A stretch of DNA of 64,000 nucleotides, taken from positions 105,898 to 169,897 of the forward strand of contig NZ_JAENRR010000006.1 in assembly GCF_016612505.1 (NCBI RefSeq), given 5' to 3'. Within the stretch, counting starts at the first letter, position 1; every line of letters starts with the position of its first letter. Positions 35,634 to 44,298 of this stretch are shown one piece after another. Under the pieces are notes generated by a model. It was given only the letters and a program-made list of their open reading frames with translations, was not told the origin of the DNA and searched no databases. Made by a program: the position numbers and the translations under genes. The DNA comes from Carboxylicivirga marina (GTDB taxonomy: Bacteria; Bacteroidota; Bacteroidia; Bacteroidales; Marinilabiliaceae).

Positions 35634-37028
35634 ATGACAATCAATAAGAATAATAATCCCGGACAAATGATGGAGTTTAGTGAAGTAAAGCCTTTAATTA
35701 GCAGTAAGAGCGGTAAAAAACTTTTTATTGAAACCTATGGTTGCCAAATGAATGTAGCCGATAGCGAAGTGGTGGCATCTGTGATGGAAATGGATGGTTA
35801 CGGCGTAAGTTATGATATGAACGAAGCCGATGCCATTTTTATTAATACGTGTTCGATTCGCGACAATGCTGAGCAACGTGTAATGGGCCGCCTTAAGCAG
35901 CTAACAGCTATGCGAAAGCAAAAGCCAAACTTAATTATTGGCATCATTGGTTGCATGGCCGAGCGGGTTAAAGAACAACTATTTGAACAAGGTGCTAATA
36001 TCGTTGTCGGTCCGGATGCCTACCTCGACTTGCCAAATTTAATTGGCATGGCCGAAAGGGGCGATAAAGCAATTAATGTTGAGTTGTCAACTAACGAAAC
36101 ATATGCCGAAGTTATCCCATCACGTATTGGAAAAAACAAAATTTCAGGATTTGTTTCGATCATGAGAGGCTGTAATAACTTCTGCTCGTACTGTATTGTA
36201 CCATATACACGCGGTCGTGAACGCAGCCGTCAACCAGAAAGCATTAAAAAAGAAATACAAGATCTATACGACAAGGGATTCAAGGAAGTGACCTTACTTG
36301 GACAAAATGTTAACTCGTATAACTATGAAGCTGAAGGCTGCAACTCTATGAGCTTTCCGGGTTTATTGAATTTTGTAGCAGGTAACTTCCCTAAAATGCG
36401 TATTCGTTTTACAACTTCTCATCCGAAAGACATGTGTGATGAAACACTGGAGGTGATGGCGAAGCACGATAACATCTGCAAATTCATACATTTGCCATTA
36501 CAATCAGGTAGTTCACGCATTCTTAAATTAATGAACCGTAAGTACGACCGTGAATGGTACTTGGGACGTATTGAAGCAATCAGACGTATTTTACCTGGAT
36601 GCGGTCTATCTACTGATGTATTCTGTGGTTTCCATAGCGAAACAGAAGAAGATCATCAGGAAACCTTAAGCCTGATGAAATGGGCCGGTTACGATTCGGC
36701 ATTTATGTTCAAATACTCAGAACGACCTGGTACTTATGCGGCTAAAAACCTTGAAGATAATGTACCCGAAGAGGTTAAAGGACGACGCTTACAAGAAATA
36801 ATTGATCTGCAAAACCAACTATCATTCGAAAGTAACCAATGTGACATTGGTCAAACATATGAAGTGCTAGTTGAAGGAACTTCAAAAAAATCTAAAGAAG
36901 AACTATACGGCAGAACATCACAAAATAAAGTCGTTGTTTTCCCTAAAAAAGATTTTAAAACAGGTGATATTGCAAAAGTTATCATTAAAGAAGCAACACA
37001 GGCAACTTTAAAAGGTGAAGCTATATAG
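35634..37028 (+). CDS. miaB: tRNA-2-methylthio-N6-dimethylallyladenosine synthase
   Basis: This 464-residue radical SAM methylthiotransferase has an N-terminal UPF0004 domain with a first cluster site (ETYGCQMNVADSE, then NTCSIRDNAEQR, then IIGCMAERV). The radical SAM motif GCNNFCSYCIVPYTRGRERSR lies near residue 180, and a C-terminal TRAM domain ends near VIIKEATQATLKGE. It methylthiolates i6A37 in tRNAs reading UNN codons. The short distance (41 bp) to the AhpD-like gene suggests co-transcription. The N-terminal extension MTINKNNNPGQMM precedes the family start and may be partly untranslated. Confidence 0.96.
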   Translation: MTINKNNNPGQMMEFSEVKPLISSKSGKKLFIETYGCQMNVADSEVVASVMEMDGYGVSYDMNEADAIFINTCSIRDNAEQRVMGRLKQLTAMRKQKPNLIIGIIGCMAERVKEQLFEQGANIVVGPDAYLDLPNLIGMAERGDKAINVELSTNETYAEVIPSRIGKNKISGFVSIMRGCNNFCSYCIVPYTRGRERSRQPESIKKEIQDLYDKGFKEVTLLGQNVNSYNYEAEGCNSMSFPGLLNFVAGNFPKMRIRFTTSHPKDMCDETLEVMAKHDNICKFIHLPLQSGSSRILKLMNRKYDREWYLGRIEAIRRILPGCGLSTDVFCGFHSETEEDHQETLSLMKWAGYDSAFMFKYSERPGTYAAKNLEDNVPEEVKGRRLQEIIDLQNQLSFESNQCDIGQTYEVLVEGTSKKSKEELYGRTSQNKVVVFPKKDFKTGDIAKVIIKEATQATLKGEAI

Positions 37029-37069
37029 AAGAGTACGAATCGTCTGTTAAACAAACAAAACCAGTTATC

Positions 37070-37417
37070 ATGAATGAGAAAGTAAAAGAATTCAGGGAGT
37101 ATCGCGAAGCCATGAATGAAAAAATATTGGCTGGTGATAATAAAGTGATGAAGCGTATCTTTAATTTAGATACAAACACCTATATGGAAGGTGCCTTATC
37201 AACAAAAGTAAAAGAAATGCTTGGCTTGGTAAGCTCTATGGTTCTCAGATGTGATGATTGTGTTAAATATCATTTAGAGAAGTGCCACGAACAGGGCATC
37301 ACCAACGATGAAATGATGGAGATTTTCGCTGTCGCTAACCTGGTTGGAGGAACAATTGTAATACCTCACACCAGACGCGCTATTGAATATTGGGAAATTA
37401 TAAACCAGGAGGCCTAA
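37070..37417 (+). CDS. AhpD-like carboxymuconolactone decarboxylase family protein
   Basis: This 115-residue protein of the CMD/AhpD fold has the redox motif VLRCDDCVKYHLEKC (Cys-x-x-Cys with downstream His) near residue 62. Proteins of this type act as peroxidase-system partners or alkylhydroperoxidase-like thiol oxidoreductases. It follows miaB closely and faces the STAS gene. Its stop codon is located in the loop of a strong hairpin (37405-37426). No peroxiredoxin gene is adjacent, so its partner is unknown. Confidence 0.85.
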   Translation: MNEKVKEFREYREAMNEKILAGDNKVMKRIFNLDTNTYMEGALSTKVKEMLGLVSSMVLRCDDCVKYHLEKCHEQGITNDEMMEIFAVANLVGGTIVIPHTRRAIEYWEIINQEA

Positions 37418-37426
37418 GCCTCCTGG
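37405..37426. terminator. Hairpin containing the stop codon of the AhpD-like gene
   Basis: CCAGGAGGC (37405-37413) pairs perfectly with GCCTCCTGG (37418-37426). The CTAA loop contains the TAA stop (37415-37417). It lies between convergent genes, and the T-rich stretch after it is weak, so it may act on both strands or stabilise mRNA ends. Confidence 0.6.
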
Positions 37427-37437
37427 AATCCTTAACT

Positions 37438-37782
37438 TTAAACCATTAATAGGTCATCAGAAAAGGGCTTTGGACGGTCACAAAAAAAGAAGTAATTGTC
37501 GAGGTCGTACTTTTTCATTGATTCCAGCACTTCCTCCTTCACGTTAAACAAGCTCAGCTGACTTTGATTCATTTCCGACAAACGCTGGCCCGCCATTAAA
37601 GTATTCAACCCCTCTGCATCAACATTATCGACCTTCTCTAAATCCACAAAAAGATTTGTAAAAGGTTTCTTTAATATATCCATCATTTGATGTTTGAAAT
37701 GCTTTGATGTTTGAAGATCCAAGCTTTCCTTTTTATCAAAAGATATTAACGTGGTATTTTTAAAAACTTTAATTCGTATCAT
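37438..37782 (-). CDS. STAS-domain protein without phosphorylatable serine
   Basis: This is a 114-residue single STAS (anti-sigma-antagonist-like) domain. The strand-helix junction reads FVDLEKVDNVDAEGLNTLM (residues 46-64). In SpoIIAA-type antagonists the equivalent segment is DSSGL, with the second Ser phosphorylated; here it is DAEGL, with Ala56 and Glu57. The protein should therefore not be regulated by a partner kinase in the usual way, and the Glu could mimic the phosphorylated state. No anti-sigma kinase gene is nearby. Its cellular partner is unknown. Confidence 0.75.
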   Translation of the reverse strand: MIRIKVFKNTTLISFDKKESLDLQTSKHFKHQMMDILKKPFTNLFVDLEKVDNVDAEGLNTLMAGQRLSEMNQSQLSLFNVKEEVLESMKKYDLDNYFFFCDRPKPFSDDLLMV

Positions 37783-38016
37783 AACTTTGGGTGTTTTGTA
37801 CTAGACTTAAGACAACGGCTATGCCACTTTTTTCAACATCCTGATTATCAATGCATGTTTATTTTCAAAACTCAAAAAACGTCCAAATACAATAAATTAT
37901 TCCACTTTTTGGAATTCATCCAAAATGAAAACTTATGGTATGTCATATAAACTTCTGGATAATTTCATAAACACAATACTTTGCTGTAATTTTGCGCCAA
38001 ACATTATTAAATAGAA

Positions 38017-39159
38017 ATGGGAAAAGAATTAAACTTTGATTCGATTCGTCCATACAAAGACGAAGAGATTCATGAGGTGTTTGAGCGTTTAATTAATGAA
38101 GTCAACTTTTTGGAATTAATTAAATTCCTCTACCCTAACTTCTCCACCGAACAATTTCTGAAGAAACTCCTAAGCATACAATCAATTCGTGAATTTCAAA
38201 CGGAGGTGATTTATCCTTACGTAAAGGAAGTACTTAGAACTACCACTAAAGGGATTAGTCACTCAGGTCTTGATAAACTCGATCCAAACGGACATTATTT
38301 ATTCATATCCAATCACCGCGACATTGTGCTCGATTCGGCCATATTGAATATCCTAATGGTTGAGAATGGCTTTAGTACTACAGAAATCGCTATTGGAGAT
38401 AACCTGTTAATATATCCTTGGATTACTGATTTGGTGAAATTAAATAAGTCATTTATCGTGCAGCGAAACCTTCCTGTACGTCAAATGATGGAAAGCACAC
38501 AACGTCTTTCAGCTTATATCAGACAAACTTTAACAGAGCGCAATCAGAGTATTTGGATAGCTCAACGTGAAGGTCGCTCTAAAGATGGTGATGATCGCAC
38601 ACAAGTAAGCTTACTTAAAATGCTTAACATGAGTGGCAATGGTGATTTTGCCAAAAACTTTAAAGAAATCAAAATTGTACCATTATCGATTTCATATGAA
38701 TACGATCCCTGTGATTACCTAAAAGCACTTGAATTTCAAATGAAACGCGATAATCCTGAGTACAAAAAGACTCAGGCTGATGATTTGAAACACATGGGCG
38801 CCGGATTAAGAGGAAGAAAAGGGCGTGTTCATTTTGGTTTTGGCGATCCTATTGATACAGAACTTTCAGGTTTAGCTGATTTATCGAAGAATGACCAGCT
38901 ACAAGCTCTGGCCGAGACAATTGATAACCAAATTCACAATAACTATAAGTTTTATCCGGGCAATTTTATTGCAGATGACTTATTTACTAATCACACGCGA
39001 CACATTACTAAATACACCGATGAAGACAAGAGTACCTTTTTAGCGTACTTAGACGAACACTTATCGCGTATTGATGGTGATAAAGAATTTCTACATTCTG
39101 CATTATTAGAAATGTATGCCAATCCGGTTAAGAATTTTTACACAAATGATGACAAATAA
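38017..39159 (+). CDS. PlsC-type glycerolipid acyltransferase
   Basis: This 380-residue protein has the acyltransferase block ISNHRDIVLDSAIL (HX5D, near residue 98), then KSFIVQRNLP and IWIAQREGRSKDGDDRTQ, the FPEG-like substrate-binding segment with REGRS. The N-terminal 75 residues and a C-terminal helical region are extensions beyond a minimal PlsC domain. It likely acylates glycerol-3-phosphate or lysophosphatidate at the membrane. A TAATTTTG box at 37987-37994 (TAnnTTTG type) precedes it, and a clear terminator follows, so it is a single-gene unit. Confidence 0.82.
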   Translation: MGKELNFDSIRPYKDEEIHEVFERLINEVNFLELIKFLYPNFSTEQFLKKLLSIQSIREFQTEVIYPYVKEVLRTTTKGISHSGLDKLDPNGHYLFISNHRDIVLDSAILNILMVENGFSTTEIAIGDNLLIYPWITDLVKLNKSFIVQRNLPVRQMMESTQRLSAYIRQTLTERNQSIWIAQREGRSKDGDDRTQVSLLKMLNMSGNGDFAKNFKEIKIVPLSISYEYDPCDYLKALEFQMKRDNPEYKKTQADDLKHMGAGLRGRKGRVHFGFGDPIDTELSGLADLSKNDQLQALAETIDNQIHNNYKFYPGNFIADDLFTNHTRHITKYTDEDKSTFLAYLDEHLSRIDGDKEFLHSALLEMYANPVKNFYTNDDK

Positions 39160-39163
39160 TAGT

Positions 39164-39193
39164 AAAGGCGGGAGATTATCCCGCCTTTCTTTT
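39164..39193 (+). terminator. Terminator after the acyltransferase gene
   Basis: AAAGGCGGGA (39164-39173) pairs perfectly with TCCCGCCTTT (39179-39188) around a 5-nt loop, followed by CTTTTT. Confidence 0.9.
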
Positions 39194-39263
39194 TATCTGT
39201 TAAAATAAAGTGTGATACTTTTGCTTTGATAGTCAAATCTTAAAGTTAATACACTTATTGCAA

Positions 39264-39968
39264 TTAGTAGCGAATACAAATCTTATTGACAGCATCAAAA
39301 TCAACTCCTGTCAATCGCAATCGTTTGCCTTTACAAGGCCTTACAAGCTCAATAATACCTGTGGATGACTTAAAACTATAATCACCAAGATTAATGAAAT
39401 CAATATCAGTTAGGAATTTTTGAGTTTGCAGCCCTCCTTCAACATAAACAGTTTGAATACCTTTACTACCATTTTTATGATTCCAATACTTCTTACTTTC
39501 AGGCAATGGTTTCTTATAGTCGATAAAAAAGAATGGTCTTAAATCTGTCGGTTCATCGAGAATAATATAGTTCCATAATGCTCCTTCAATAACAGTATAC
39601 ACATATTCTTTTTCGGAAAGCAACGCTATCAGTTCTGCAGTGTCCAAGCCGGTCAAACAAATATAAACGCCTCCCTCATGCTCTTCAATTAACTCCTGGT
39701 AGTGCTTTGCGACATTATCTGTGGGCTCTCCTTGGATACTCATCAATTCATAGGACGATTTATTAGCCAACTTAATATGAGCATTCTTCAGTCCATTAGC
39801 ATGCAAGGACCCCAACTTAATAACAAAACCCATCTGTTGGTATTTATTAATGGCACTATCTAAATTGTGAACCACTTCAATAACATGATCAATACGGATT
39901 GATTGAGCAGAAAAATCAACACTCAAATTGAGCATAACAATTATAAAAAGACCTTTTAGTACATCCAT
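39264..39968 (-). CDS. Exported glyoxalase-like (VOC) protein
   Basis: This 234-residue protein has an N-terminal hydrophobic signal (LFIIVMLNLSVDFSAQ) and then a glyoxalase-like fold: RIDHVIEVVHNLDSAINKYQQMGFVIKLGSLHANGLKNAHIKL is the usual VOC start (His as first metal ligand), and YELMSIQ follows. The second half is less regular and may be a partial repeat (TVYVEGGLQTQKFLTDIDFINLG). The substrate is unknown. The predicted export is unusual, since most VOC enzymes are cytosolic. It is a stand-alone gene. Confidence 0.72.
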   Translation of the reverse strand: MDVLKGLFIIVMLNLSVDFSAQSIRIDHVIEVVHNLDSAINKYQQMGFVIKLGSLHANGLKNAHIKLANKSSYELMSIQGEPTDNVAKHYQELIEEHEGGVYICLTGLDTAELIALLSEKEYVYTVIEGALWNYIILDEPTDLRPFFFIDYKKPLPESKKYWNHKNGSKGIQTVYVEGGLQTQKFLTDIDFINLGDYSFKSSTGIIELVRPCKGKRLRLTGVDFDAVNKICIRY

Positions 39969-40049
39969 TATTAAACCGAAGAATTAAACCTTAAATATAA
40001 TAAAGTAGATATATCAACTCAAGCTGACATTAATCGCACTTTTAAATAT

Positions 40050-40057
40050 TACCTTTG
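40050..40057 (+). promoter_or_regulatory. Candidate -7 box of uup
   Basis: TACCTTTG matches TAnnTTTG and sits 21 bp before the ATG at 40078. No TTG was found at the expected upstream distance. Confidence 0.4.
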
Positions 40058-40077
40058 TCATCTGATAAAATAAGGTT

Positions 40078-41946
40078 ATGATCAATTATCTATCAGTTGA
40101 AAATCTGACACAGCACTGGGGCGACGTTCGCCTTTTTAATAATATTTCATTTGGTTTAAACGAAGGCCAGAAAGTAGCTTTAATCGCACGTAACGGAGCT
40201 GGAAAAACCACATTACTCAATATCCTTGGTAATAAAATTCCTGCCAGTGAAGGCAAAGTGACCCTTCGATCGGGCATTACAATGGGATATCTGCCTCAGG
40301 ATCCTTATTTAAACAAGAAACACACGGTTATTGAGGAAGTATTCAATGCTGATAACGAGGTTGTTCAAACGATTAAGGCATATGAGCAGGCCATTGAAAA
40401 CAATGACCAACAAGCCATGGGTACTCTTATAGAGAAGATGGATTTGTTGCAGGCCTGGGATTATGAGCAACGCATAAAACAAATTCTTTCGCAACTAAAG
40501 ATTCAACGCTTTGACCAACCTGTTTCAGAACTATCTGGTGGTCAGCAAAAGCGCGTTGCTTTAGCTAGCATCTTAATCAGTGAACCTCAACTACTTATTC
40601 TTGATGAGCCTACCAACCACCTGGATTTGGAAATGGTAGACTGGCTGGAGCAGTATTTATCAAAGTCTAAGGCCACCTTATTAATGGTCACGCATGATCG
40701 CTACTTTCTGGATAGGGTTTGTAACGAAATTATTGAATTAGCCGAAGAGACCATTTATCGTTATCAGGGAAACTACTCGTACTTTCTTCGAAAACGACAG
40801 GAACGCCTCGCTAACAAGAAAGTTGAAATCGAAAAAGCACGTAACTTGTTAAAAACTGAGCAAGAATGGATGAACCGTATGCCTCAGGCACGAGCTACAA
40901 AAGCGAAGTATCGTATCGATGCATTTCATGAACTAAAAGATAAAGCTAATCAAAATATAAATGAGAATAATTTAGAATTAGGAATAGCGCAAGCTCGCTT
41001 AGGTAAAAAGGTAATTAACCTGCACGCCATTTCTAAATCGTTTGATGATTTACAATTAATTAAGGACTTCTCGTATAAGTTCGCACCTTATGAAAAGGTG
41101 GGTATCGTTGGTAAAAACGGAACTGGCAAATCAACTTTTTTAAACATCCTGACAGGCGCATTAGCTCCCGACTCGGGAGAAGTAGAGAAAGGAGAAACCG
41201 TTGTATTTGGCTATTACCGCCAGGAAGGAATTCAGATAGACGATAACAAGAAGGTTATTGAAGTCATCTCTGACATTGCCGAAGACGTTGATTTAGGTGA
41301 AGGAAAACGCATGTCAGCGGCACAATTCCTTCGTTACTTTCTGTTTCCAAACGAGATGCATTATGTGCAAGTTAATAAGTTAAGTGGCGGTGAGAAAAAG
41401 CGGCTTCTCTTAATGACAGTCTTAATTAAGAACCCTAATTTCCTTATTCTTGATGAGCCTACCAATGATCTGGATATATTCACACTGAATGTATTAGAAG
41501 ATTACCTGGCAAATTTTAAAGGATGTGTTATGGTAGTGTCTCACGATAGGTACTTTCTTGATAAAGTAACGGATCATTTATTTGCCTTTGAAGGTAATTG
41601 TAAAATCAAAGATTTTGTAGGCAGCTACAGCGATTACAATAAACAAAAGAAAGCTGAGGACAAACAAGTGAATAAATCAGTTAAGAAGGAATCAGCAATT
41701 GAAAAGCCAAAGCCTGTTCAAAAAGTAAAAAAGCTTAGTTACAAAGAAAAACGAGAACTGGAACAGATTGAAAGTGAGATTGAACAATTGGAAGAAAAAA
41801 AGGAATCACTTCAAAATGAACTCAATACAGGTACACTTTCCTCTGATGATTTAGTTCAGAAATCAAAAGAACTGTCAGGAATAATGGAAGCCCTGGACGA
41901 AAAAGAATTACGCTGGCTCGAGTTGAAAGAAATAGAAGATAACTAG
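40078..41946 (+). CDS. uup: ABC-F family ATPase (Uup-like)
   Basis: This 622-residue soluble protein has two ABC ATPase domains. Walker A sites are ARNGAGKTTLLN near residue 40 and GKNGTGKSTFLN near 345; signatures are LSGGQQKRVALA and LSGGEKKRLLL; Walker B strands are LLILDEPTNHLD and FLILDEPTNDLD. The inter-domain linker is typical of ABC-F proteins. The C-terminal 90 residues form a lysine/glutamate-rich coiled coil (KEKRELEQIESEIEQLEEKKE), as in Uup. ABC-F proteins act on ribosomes, and Uup also influences branched DNA structures. No membrane domain is present. Confidence 0.93.
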   Translation: MINYLSVENLTQHWGDVRLFNNISFGLNEGQKVALIARNGAGKTTLLNILGNKIPASEGKVTLRSGITMGYLPQDPYLNKKHTVIEEVFNADNEVVQTIKAYEQAIENNDQQAMGTLIEKMDLLQAWDYEQRIKQILSQLKIQRFDQPVSELSGGQQKRVALASILISEPQLLILDEPTNHLDLEMVDWLEQYLSKSKATLLMVTHDRYFLDRVCNEIIELAEETIYRYQGNYSYFLRKRQERLANKKVEIEKARNLLKTEQEWMNRMPQARATKAKYRIDAFHELKDKANQNINENNLELGIAQARLGKKVINLHAISKSFDDLQLIKDFSYKFAPYEKVGIVGKNGTGKSTFLNILTGALAPDSGEVEKGETVVFGYYRQEGIQIDDNKKVIEVISDIAEDVDLGEGKRMSAAQFLRYFLFPNEMHYVQVNKLSGGEKKRLLLMTVLIKNPNFLILDEPTNDLDIFTLNVLEDYLANFKGCVMVVSHDRYFLDKVTDHLFAFEGNCKIKDFVGSYSDYNKQKKAEDKQVNKSVKKESAIEKPKPVQKVKKLSYKEKRELEQIESEIEQLEEKKESLQNELNTGTLSSDDLVQKSKELSGIMEALDEKELRWLELKEIEDN

Positions 41947-41960
41947 TTTTGTTTTGATAT

Positions 41961-41996
41961 ATGGCTAAAGTATTATATTTGTGAAGCTTTAGCCAT
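41961..41996. promoter_or_regulatory. Inverted repeat enclosing the kinase promoter box
   Basis: ATGGCTAAAG (41961-41970) and CTTTAGCCAT (41987-41996) form a perfect 10-bp inverted repeat with a 16-base spacer. The spacer contains TATATTTG (41974-41981), a TAnnTTTG -7 box. The kinase ATG is at 42001. This could be a repressor site over the promoter, or a hairpin at the end of the uup mRNA. Confidence 0.5.
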
Positions 41997-42000
41997 AATT

Positions 42001-44055
42001 ATGCAAAAAACAGCCAAACTAATACTCGCCTTACTTATACTCATCACTTTTGGTGAAGCGCATGCAAATTTGAGCGAAAAAGTAAAAATTGGCGTACACT
42101 ACAATCCTCCATTATGCTTTATTGATTCTTCGGGGCAGGCCCAGGGAATTTTCATTGATATCATTCATGAAGTTGCCATTATTAACAACTGGGACATTGA
42201 GTATATTCAAACAAACTTATCCGATGGAATAGAGGAGCTTAACTTTGGTAAGTTTGATTTCCTTACAACTGTAGCACGTACTAAGGAGCGAGAACAAGTT
42301 CTAAACTTTAATAACGAAACAATATTCACCAACTGGGGAATTGTTTATTGCAATAAAGCCAATAATTTTGAAAGCATTCCTGATTTAAATAACAAGAGTC
42401 TTGCGCTTGAGAAAGGCGACATTCATGCAAAGGCCTTATTAAAACTTCTTAATGATTTTAATATTAGCGTGAATGTCATTTGGTGTGAAAACTTAAACGA
42501 GGTATTCAGCAAAATTGAATCACATGAGGCTGATGCAGGTGCAGTTAACAAAATTTATGGCTATCAGCAAAACATCGACCAAAAGCTAAAAGCCACGCCA
42601 ATTTTATTTAACCCAGTTAATGTTCACATAGCGGGCGGTCCACTCTCCAGTCAATTACTTTCAAAATTTGACAATGCCCTAAAACGGATTAAAAAAGAGA
42701 ACCCTGAGTTTTATCAAAACACCATCAATCAATGGTTGACTAAAGATGCACGACATATACCACAATGGGTTATTAACGTTATCTATATTCTCCTATGCTT
42801 AACGCTAATCTTGCTAATCACTCTACTTATACAGCAACGTGTTGTAAAGAAACGCACCAGCAAATTAAATGAGGCTCAAAAGATTGGCAACATAAGAGAA
42901 CGTACCATCAAGCAGTTAGAACATGAACAAACGCTTATACTCAACAGTCTTGATGAACAGGTAGTGTTTATGGATAATAATTACAACCTTGTTTGGGCGA
43001 ATGATGCCTTCAAGAAAACCTCAGACGTTCCTTTTGAACAACTGATTGGGCAAAAATGCTATTCGGCTTATTTCAATAGAGATACTCCATGTGAATTTTG
43101 TAATTACGAAACATGCCTTTCAACCAATCGAACAGAAGTACGCGAACATACGAGCACTATATCAGGCAAGATTTTCACGCACAAAACACACCCTGTTTTC
43201 GATAGCGAACACAAAGCAATTGGTTTTGTCGAAATACTATCTGACATATCAGAAAAGAAAAAGTATGAAGAGGAACTTATTGCTGCCAAAGAAAAAGCAG
43301 AACAATCGGATTATTTAAAATCGGCATTTTTAGCCAATATGTCACATGAAATCAGAACACCAATGAATGCCATCATTGGTTTTTCAGAGCTTCTGGAAGA
43401 CGACAAACTATCTTCTGTTGAAAAGAAAAACTATCTGAATATCATACAATCTAATGGCAACCAGCTTCTGAAACTTATTTCTGATATATTAATCTTCTCA
43501 CAAATTGAATCGGGCCATGTCAATTTGCAGTATAGCAATGTAAAAGTGGTTGATTTTCTTTCAGACATTTATCACCAGTTTGAGAATGAGATTAAAAAAT
43601 ACGACAAGTCATTAGACATTAGTTTAGAGTGTGATATTAACGATCATTTAGAATTAGAAACCGACCTTGTAAGGCTAAAGCAAATTGTGTTTAATTTAAT
43701 TACTAATGCCATTAAATTCACCGAAAAAGGAAGCATAACCATTGGTGGGACAGTAAAGAATGAACAACTTAATATCTTTGTTAAAGATACCGGCATTGGC
43801 ATTCCCAAAAGTAAACACAAAGAGGTTTTCAAACGCTTTTCGCAAGTTGAAAACACGAACATGAAAAAAGCTTCCGGTTCAGGCTTAGGCCTAACCATTG
43901 CGCATGACTTAATTAAACAACTTGGCGGAAATATCAGCCTTGAATCGGAACCTGATGTTGGCAGTACATTCTATCTGACACATCCCTTAAGCAGATATAA
44001 TTTAGCTAAAGGTGCTGAACTATTCGATTCGAAAATATTGAACTCAAAAAAATAG
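42001..44055 (+). CDS. Sensor histidine kinase with periplasmic solute-binding domain and cysteine-rich PAS
   Basis: This 684-residue membrane kinase starts with a signal peptide (1-22). A family 3 periplasmic solute-binding domain follows at about 25-245 (VKIGVHYNPPLCFIDSSGQAQG, TVARTKEREQVLNF). One membrane helix lies at about 255-278, then a coiled linker. A PAS domain at about 305-420 contains the cysteine pattern C-x10-C-x2-C-x4-C (KCYSAYFNRDTPCEFC and ETC). HisKA follows (SHEIRTPMNAIIGFSE) and then HATPase_c (DTGIGIPKSKHKEVFKRFS; GSGLGLTIA). There is no receiver domain, and no response regulator is adjacent. The binding domain suggests an amino acid or similar small ligand, but none can be named. 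Confidence 0.9.
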   Translation: MQKTAKLILALLILITFGEAHANLSEKVKIGVHYNPPLCFIDSSGQAQGIFIDIIHEVAIINNWDIEYIQTNLSDGIEELNFGKFDFLTTVARTKEREQVLNFNNETIFTNWGIVYCNKANNFESIPDLNNKSLALEKGDIHAKALLKLLNDFNISVNVIWCENLNEVFSKIESHEADAGAVNKIYGYQQNIDQKLKATPILFNPVNVHIAGGPLSSQLLSKFDNALKRIKKENPEFYQNTINQWLTKDARHIPQWVINVIYILLCLTLILLITLLIQQRVVKKRTSKLNEAQKIGNIRERTIKQLEHEQTLILNSLDEQVVFMDNNYNLVWANDAFKKTSDVPFEQLIGQKCYSAYFNRDTPCEFCNYETCLSTNRTEVREHTSTISGKIFTHKTHPVFDSEHKAIGFVEILSDISEKKKYEEELIAAKEKAEQSDYLKSAFLANMSHEIRTPMNAIIGFSELLEDDKLSSVEKKNYLNIIQSNGNQLLKLISDILIFSQIESGHVNLQYSNVKVVDFLSDIYHQFENEIKKYDKSLDISLECDINDHLELETDLVRLKQIVFNLITNAIKFTEKGSITIGGTVKNEQLNIFVKDTGIGIPKSKHKEVFKRFSQVENTNMKKASGSGLGLTIAHDLIKQLGGNISLESEPDVGSTFYLTHPLSRYNLAKGAELFDSKILNSKK

Positions 44056-44137
44056 ACCACTCAACAACTTACAACCTATAAGCTAACATCACCATTCACT
44101 TTCAAATTATTTTTTCTTTAAAAACATTACTCACAAT

Positions 44138-44167
44138 TTTGCATTTGCAAATATATTCATACATTTG
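44138..44167 (+). promoter_or_regulatory. Promoter of the aromatic operon leader
   Basis: The -33 element is TTTG at 44138-44141 and the -7 box is TACATTTG at 44160-44167, with 18 bp between. Transcription would begin near 44174, about 12 nt before the leader peptide. Confidence 0.6.
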
Positions 44168-44185
44168 CAACGTATAAACAAAACA

Positions 44186-44242
44186 ATGATGGCTCACATT
44201 TTCTTTTATAACTTTTATTATTTCTTTTTTAGCAACAGTTAA
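44186..44242 (+). CDS. Phe/Tyr-rich leader peptide of the pheA operon
   Basis: This 18-codon reading frame, with a second ATG directly after the first, encodes a peptide whose residues 6-15 are FFYNFYYFFF: six Phe and three Tyr among ten positions. It is followed by SNS and a TAA stop. It resembles the pheL-type leader peptides of other bacteria in composition but not in sequence. The following 70 bases hold mutually exclusive hairpins ending in a U-tract. It is too short for gene callers. Confidence 0.8.
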   Translation: MMAHIFFYNFYYFFFSNS

Positions 44243-44243
44243 A

Positions 44244-44298
44244 GAGGTGGGCATTCTATGATTTAAACGAAACGATATAAATTTTTAAAACCCGCCTC
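44244..44298 (+). promoter_or_regulatory. Antiterminator pairing of the pheA attenuator
   Basis: GAGGTGGG (44244-44251), starting 2 nt after the leader stop codon, can pair with CCCGCCTC (44291-44298), which is the 5' arm of the terminator. This gives eight pairs with one G-U. A ribosome at the leader stop codon would cover the first strand and favour the terminator. A ribosome stalled on the Phe/Tyr codons would leave it free to form the antiterminator. Confidence 0.7.
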
